This document shows positions 12,292 to 14,784 of a stretch of DNA of 14,784 bases, piece after piece (within the stretch, counting starts at the first letter, position 1; each line of letters begins with the position of its first letter). Below the pieces are notes generated by a model. It was given only the letters and a program-made list of their open reading frames with translations. It was not told the DNA's origin and made no database searches. Origin of the DNA: Candidatus Omnitrophota bacterium (GTDB lineage Bacteria > Omnitrophota > Gorgyraeia > 2-01-FULL-45-10); NCBI GenBank assembly GCA_003140915.1, contig PLLI01000112.1, positions 1-14,784 of the forward strand, read 5' to 3'. A program made the position numbers and the translations under genes.

Positions 12292-13263
12292 ATGGGATTT
12301 CATCCCGACGAAATTTTACTCTCACCCACAACAAGTTGCAACCTGTTGTGCCCGCATTGCAATGTCAAAAGATCGAAAAGGGATCTGTCCGTAAAGATTG
12401 CCGAGAAGTTCCTTCTCGACTGCATGAAAAACGGCATAAATAGATTGGGGTTTACGGGCGGAGAGCCGTTCCTCGCCCGAAACTTTTTATATTCCATCAC
12501 GAGGTTTGCCGTCAAAGAAGAGTTCCTGTTCACACGGATAGTAACGAACGGTGTGTGGTATAAAGACGGCAAGGATCTGAAACAAAGTCTCGAAAAATTA
12601 TTCAAAGCCGGATATGACGGGTCCATCTGCCTGAGCGTTGATGCCTACCATGAACAAAACTTACGAAAGTTAGCCGTTTTTATAAAGACCGTTCAATCCA
12701 TATGGCGAAGGCCGGATATGATATCGGTCGTTTATGTGACGGGGAAGGATCCCGCGACCAAGCGAAAATTATCAGGCCTTAGCAAACTTTTGGAAGGCCG
12801 TCTTTTTAATTTCAGAGGCCGCCACCCGTGCATAAGATCCGCGGATCTTTTTATAAAGATAGGTAAGATCGACCTTTCGCCGATAGGCAGGGCCGCCCGG
12901 CTGAAGGATCCATGGGGCGGGCAATGGTTTAAAGAAGACCGGTGCAAGGGGCCGGGGAACGTTTTCTTTGTTGAGCCGTCAGGAGAAGTGAAACCGTGCT
13001 GCGGTTATGCGTCGGGATCGGCTGCGCTCAGTATCGGCAATATAAAAAAAGATTCCGTCTCGAAGATAACCAAAAACATTCGCCAAAACCGTCTTCTTTG
13101 TGCTATATTTGATTCAGGGTTAAGCCGCATTAAAACGGGGCTCGTTAAACGCGGCGTGAGATTTCCGGGGGATGCGGGTAATAATTGTTTCTTCTGTCAT
13201 TATATATTAACGGAAGTTCCGCGGGATACTCTCCTGACATCCTTAGAAAGGGTGAGCGTATGA
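12292..13263 (+). CDS. Radical SAM protein with SPASM-like C-terminal cysteines
   Basis: The 323-residue protein has the radical SAM cluster motif C16-x3-C20-x2-C23 (SCNLLCPHC), the SAM-binding FTGGEPFL and a later TNGVWY, so it should cleave S-adenosylmethionine with a [4Fe-4S] cluster to make a radical. The C-terminal half has additional cysteines: C180, C218, the pair C236/C237 (EVKPCCGY, preceded by EPSGE) and C299/C302 (CFFC). The arrangement resembles SPASM or twitch domains that bind auxiliary clusters, often found in peptide- and protein-modifying members. The substrate is not known. ATG 12292 is 2 bases from the rubrerythrin stop and lacks a clear Shine-Dalgarno sequence, so translation is probably coupled. 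Its TGA overlaps the ATG of the next, small secreted gene. The tight link to that gene makes the small protein a candidate substrate, but this is inference. Confidence 0.88.
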   Translation: MGFHPDEILLSPTTSCNLLCPHCNVKRSKRDLSVKIAEKFLLDCMKNGINRLGFTGGEPFLARNFLYSITRFAVKEEFLFTRIVTNGVWYKDGKDLKQSLEKLFKAGYDGSICLSVDAYHEQNLRKLAVFIKTVQSIWRRPDMISVVYVTGKDPATKRKLSGLSKLLEGRLFNFRGRHPCIRSADLFIKIGKIDLSPIGRAARLKDPWGGQWFKEDRCKGPGNVFFVEPSGEVKPCCGYASGSAALSIGNIKKDSVSKITKNIRQNRLLCAIFDSGLSRIKTGLVKRGVRFPGDAGNNCFFCHYILTEVPRDTLLTSLERVSV

Positions 13264-13634
13264 AAAAGGGCCGCCTTATCTATGTTACGATGAGCATTTT
13301 TTTCGGTTCAACTCTGGCCTTTGCCCAATATAACGATAACCAGCAGGGAAACGATCAGGCCTCGCCGCCCGGCATGGAGACAAAAAAGGTGGGTAATGAA
13401 GTTTCCGTGCTTATGCCGACAGGCACCAAGATGCACCAGCTTAATAAATCTACTTATGTGCAGGAAAGCGCGGATGAGTATGCCGCCCGGCAATTTTTAG
13501 GCATAGAGAACCGCTTAAATAAACTGGAGCAGGAGAATAGGGCGCTTGTCGAAGAGGTAAGGTATCTGAGATCAAAATTAATCCTGCAGGAAAAGAGTAC
13601 GGAAGAAGATGTTCCCGCGATCGCTGAAGAATAA
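13260..13634 (+). CDS. Small secreted coiled-coil protein, unknown function
   Basis: The 124-residue protein begins with a Sec signal peptide (MKKGRLIYVTMSIFFGSTLA, cleavage likely after AFA, residue 22), leaving a mature protein starting QYNDNQQ. The first half of the mature part is polar and Gln/Asn/Pro-rich. The segment from about residue 80 to 112 (FLGIENRLNKLEQENRAL and onward) has heptad spacing of Leu/Ile/Val typical of a short parallel coiled coil. The tail is acidic. No cysteine. I start at ATG 13260, not at the longer open frame from 13185, because the signal peptide starts here, GGGTGAG lies just upstream, and the ATGA overlap with the radical SAM stop is a common coupling arrangement. 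Its last 26 bases overlap the next gene. I do not recognise the family. Confidence 0.8.
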   Translation: MKKGRLIYVTMSIFFGSTLAFAQYNDNQQGNDQASPPGMETKKVGNEVSVLMPTGTKMHQLNKSTYVQESADEYAARQFLGIENRLNKLEQENRALVEEVRYLRSKLILQEKSTEEDVPAIAEE

Positions 13635-14379
13635 GGTCCTTGTCCTTGTAGTAAGCTTTTTGGTTTTGGGCCCATCGCTTATTTTTTCTTCTACACAGCC
13701 GGAGGCCCTGAAGAGATCCCCGTCATATAAAGCCATAGCCGTCAAAATCCTGGAAACCATACGCCTGCCGAAATACTATCATGAAGGGCTATTCTGCGAC
13801 GGCAACGCTATATGGGTCTCTAACGGTGAGAATGGTAAGATATGGGTAGTTGACAGGGCATCAGGCAAGGCAATTTCCGACATTACACCTATAGCGCACT
13901 TTACGGAAGCCGTATCCAGGATATCGGATAACCGTTTTTTCGTTACGGACTGGGATGAAGAAAAAATATATACAGCGTCCCTTGATAAAGAAAGCCTAAA
14001 TCCTGAGACGTGGGTTTCGGTCAGGCCGGCTCATCCCGCCGGAGCGATATGGAACAATAATCGGCTCTATGTGATTACATGGACGAGAGGGATGGGCACC
14101 AGATTTGACCTGTTAGAGTTGGACGGCGGGATGAAGCTATTGAAGACGATAGCTATTAAAAATATTCAGGAGCCGGCGCACCTTGCCTGGGACGGGAAGA
14201 ATTTGTGGATAACAAGCTGGTATGATCCGCTTGTATATAAAGTCGATGTAAATAAATGGGAGATACTGGGGGCTTTCCGGTCGCCCGTATCGAAGACAAC
14301 CGGCATCGCGTGGGACGGAAAATATCTTTGGCTGACCGGAACTTACAGCGACCTTTATAAGGTGGAGGTCATGGGATGA
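13609..14379 (+). CDS. Secreted beta-propeller protein resembling glutaminyl cyclotransferases
   Basis: The 256-residue protein has an N-terminal hydrophobic signal (VLVLVVSFLVLG followed by a Ser-rich region). After it are five repeats of the form DG.xLWVT...Y.VD...G: near residues 63, 106, 149, 191 and 234 (for example NAIWVSNGENGKIWVVD and WDGKNLWITSWYDPLVYKVD). Five blades fit the plant/bacterial glutamine cyclotransferase propeller, and HEGLFCDGNAIW aligns with the TQGL...DG start of that family. The position where I recall a catalytic Glu (ESTG) reads VSNG, so activity is doubtful. An NHL- or YncE-type binding propeller is the alternative. It starts at ATG 13609 inside the previous gene (26-base overlap) with GGAAG just upstream. 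Its stop overlaps the next ATG. Confidence 0.75.
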   Translation: MFPRSLKNKVLVLVVSFLVLGPSLIFSSTQPEALKRSPSYKAIAVKILETIRLPKYYHEGLFCDGNAIWVSNGENGKIWVVDRASGKAISDITPIAHFTEAVSRISDNRFFVTDWDEEKIYTASLDKESLNPETWVSVRPAHPAGAIWNNNRLYVITWTRGMGTRFDLLELDGGMKLLKTIAIKNIQEPAHLAWDGKNLWITSWYDPLVYKVDVNKWEILGAFRSPVSKTTGIAWDGKYLWLTGTYSDLYKVEVMG

Positions 14380-14784
14380 AGAGCATGAGATTCTTCATCA
14401 TTCTAAGCGCATTCCTGATCGCTTTCCAGGGTTACGCACGATCAGAAGAACGGGGGGTGCCTATGAAGATAACGGTTACAAGCAGCGCTTTTAAGGAAGG
14501 GGGAATGATCCCCAGCAAGTATACGTGTGACGGGGATGAGATATCGCCGCCGCTCGATTGGTCGGACGTTCCGGCGGCAACAAAAAGCCTGGCGCTCATA
14601 AGCGACGATCCTGATGCGCCGATGGGGACATGGGTCCACTGGGTCGTCTTTAATATGCCTCCCGAGACAAAGGACCTGCCTGAGAATATCCCGCCGGAGA
14701 AGGAATTGAAAAACGGCGCTATCCAGGGGATAAACAGTTCGCACCGTACCGGATACGGCGGCCCATGCCCTCCATCGGGCGTGC
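14376..14784 (+). CDS. Secreted PEBP/YbhB-YbcL family protein (3' end beyond the window)
   Basis: Although no stop is seen, the frame from ATG 14376 stays open to the window edge (136 codons). It begins with a signal peptide (RFFIILSAFLIAFQGYA), followed by the phosphatidylethanolamine-binding-protein fold as in E. coli YbhB/YbcL: FKEGGMIPSKYTCDGDEISP, then the ligand-pocket motif SDDPDAPMGTWVHWVVFN and GPCPPSG at the edge. The family has a small anion-binding pocket, and its bacterial role is poorly known. ATGA overlaps the propeller gene's TGA, with GGAGG at 14364-14368 seven bases upstream. A Met 28 residues in (MKITVTSSAF) is the usual start of cytoplasmic relatives, so this copy has gained a leader and is predicted to be exported with its operon partners. 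Confidence 0.9.
   Translation, partial: MKSMRFFIILSAFLIAFQGYARSEERGVPMKITVTSSAFKEGGMIPSKYTCDGDEISPPLDWSDVPAATKSLALISDDPDAPMGTWVHWVVFNMPPETKDLPENIPPEKELKNGAIQGINSSHRTGYGGPCPPSGV

Noticed and set aside
12834..12849. A perfect 16-bp palindrome (AAGATCCGCGGATCTT) in the radical SAM gene
   Set aside because: A 16-bp palindrome is expected roughly once in every four windows of this size by chance, so it does not stand out like the 30-bp one in recG.

Overview
The window reads as a stretch of chromosome from an anaerobic or oxygen-avoiding bacterium with a Gram-negative-type cell plan (several Sec-type signal peptides). The signs are a fermentative Pta/AckA pair, a rubrerythrin and a radical SAM enzyme. 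The gene order recG-rsmD-coaD-pta-ackA-rpmF-plsX-fabH-fabD, together with many short secreted proteins of no known family, suggests an uncultured lineage such as Omnitrophota or a relative. That placement is an inference from style and gene order, not from a marker gene search. I see no insertion sequence, prophage, CRISPR array, tRNA or rRNA.

Layout. Positions 1-551 hold the last codons of a membrane protein and a stand-alone response regulator. A possible fragment of a second receiver domain follows and overlaps a two-way terminator. rpmB (L28) runs leftward at 636-866. A 48-base divergent spacer with overlapping promoters separates it from a long rightward housekeeping operon (915-9392): recG, rsmD, coaD, pta, ackA, rpmF, plsX, fabH and fabD. 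This operon links fork rescue, rRNA modification, CoA synthesis, acetyl-CoA/acetate interconversion and the start of fatty-acid and phospholipid synthesis. Many junctions overlap or are only a few bases long, but the recG-rsmD and rsmD-coaD spacers carry clear stem-loops.

A 190-base spacer (9393-9583) with a candidate promoter and a terminator that has an alternative fold precedes a 681-residue secreted protein of unknown family. A good sigma70-type promoter at 11649-11676 then starts a very tightly packed five-gene unit (11711 to the window end): rubrerythrin, a radical SAM protein with extra cysteine pairs, a small secreted coiled-coil protein, a secreted five-repeat propeller resembling glutaminyl cyclotransferases, and a secreted PEBP/YbhB-type protein cut by the window edge.

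The most unusual points are a perfect 30-bp palindrome inside recG, a family of 7-base tandem repeats embedded in the reading frames of recG and ackA, junction hairpins that capture or display Shine-Dalgarno sequences, and the rubrerythrin/radical SAM/secreted-protein operon, which does not match any system I know.
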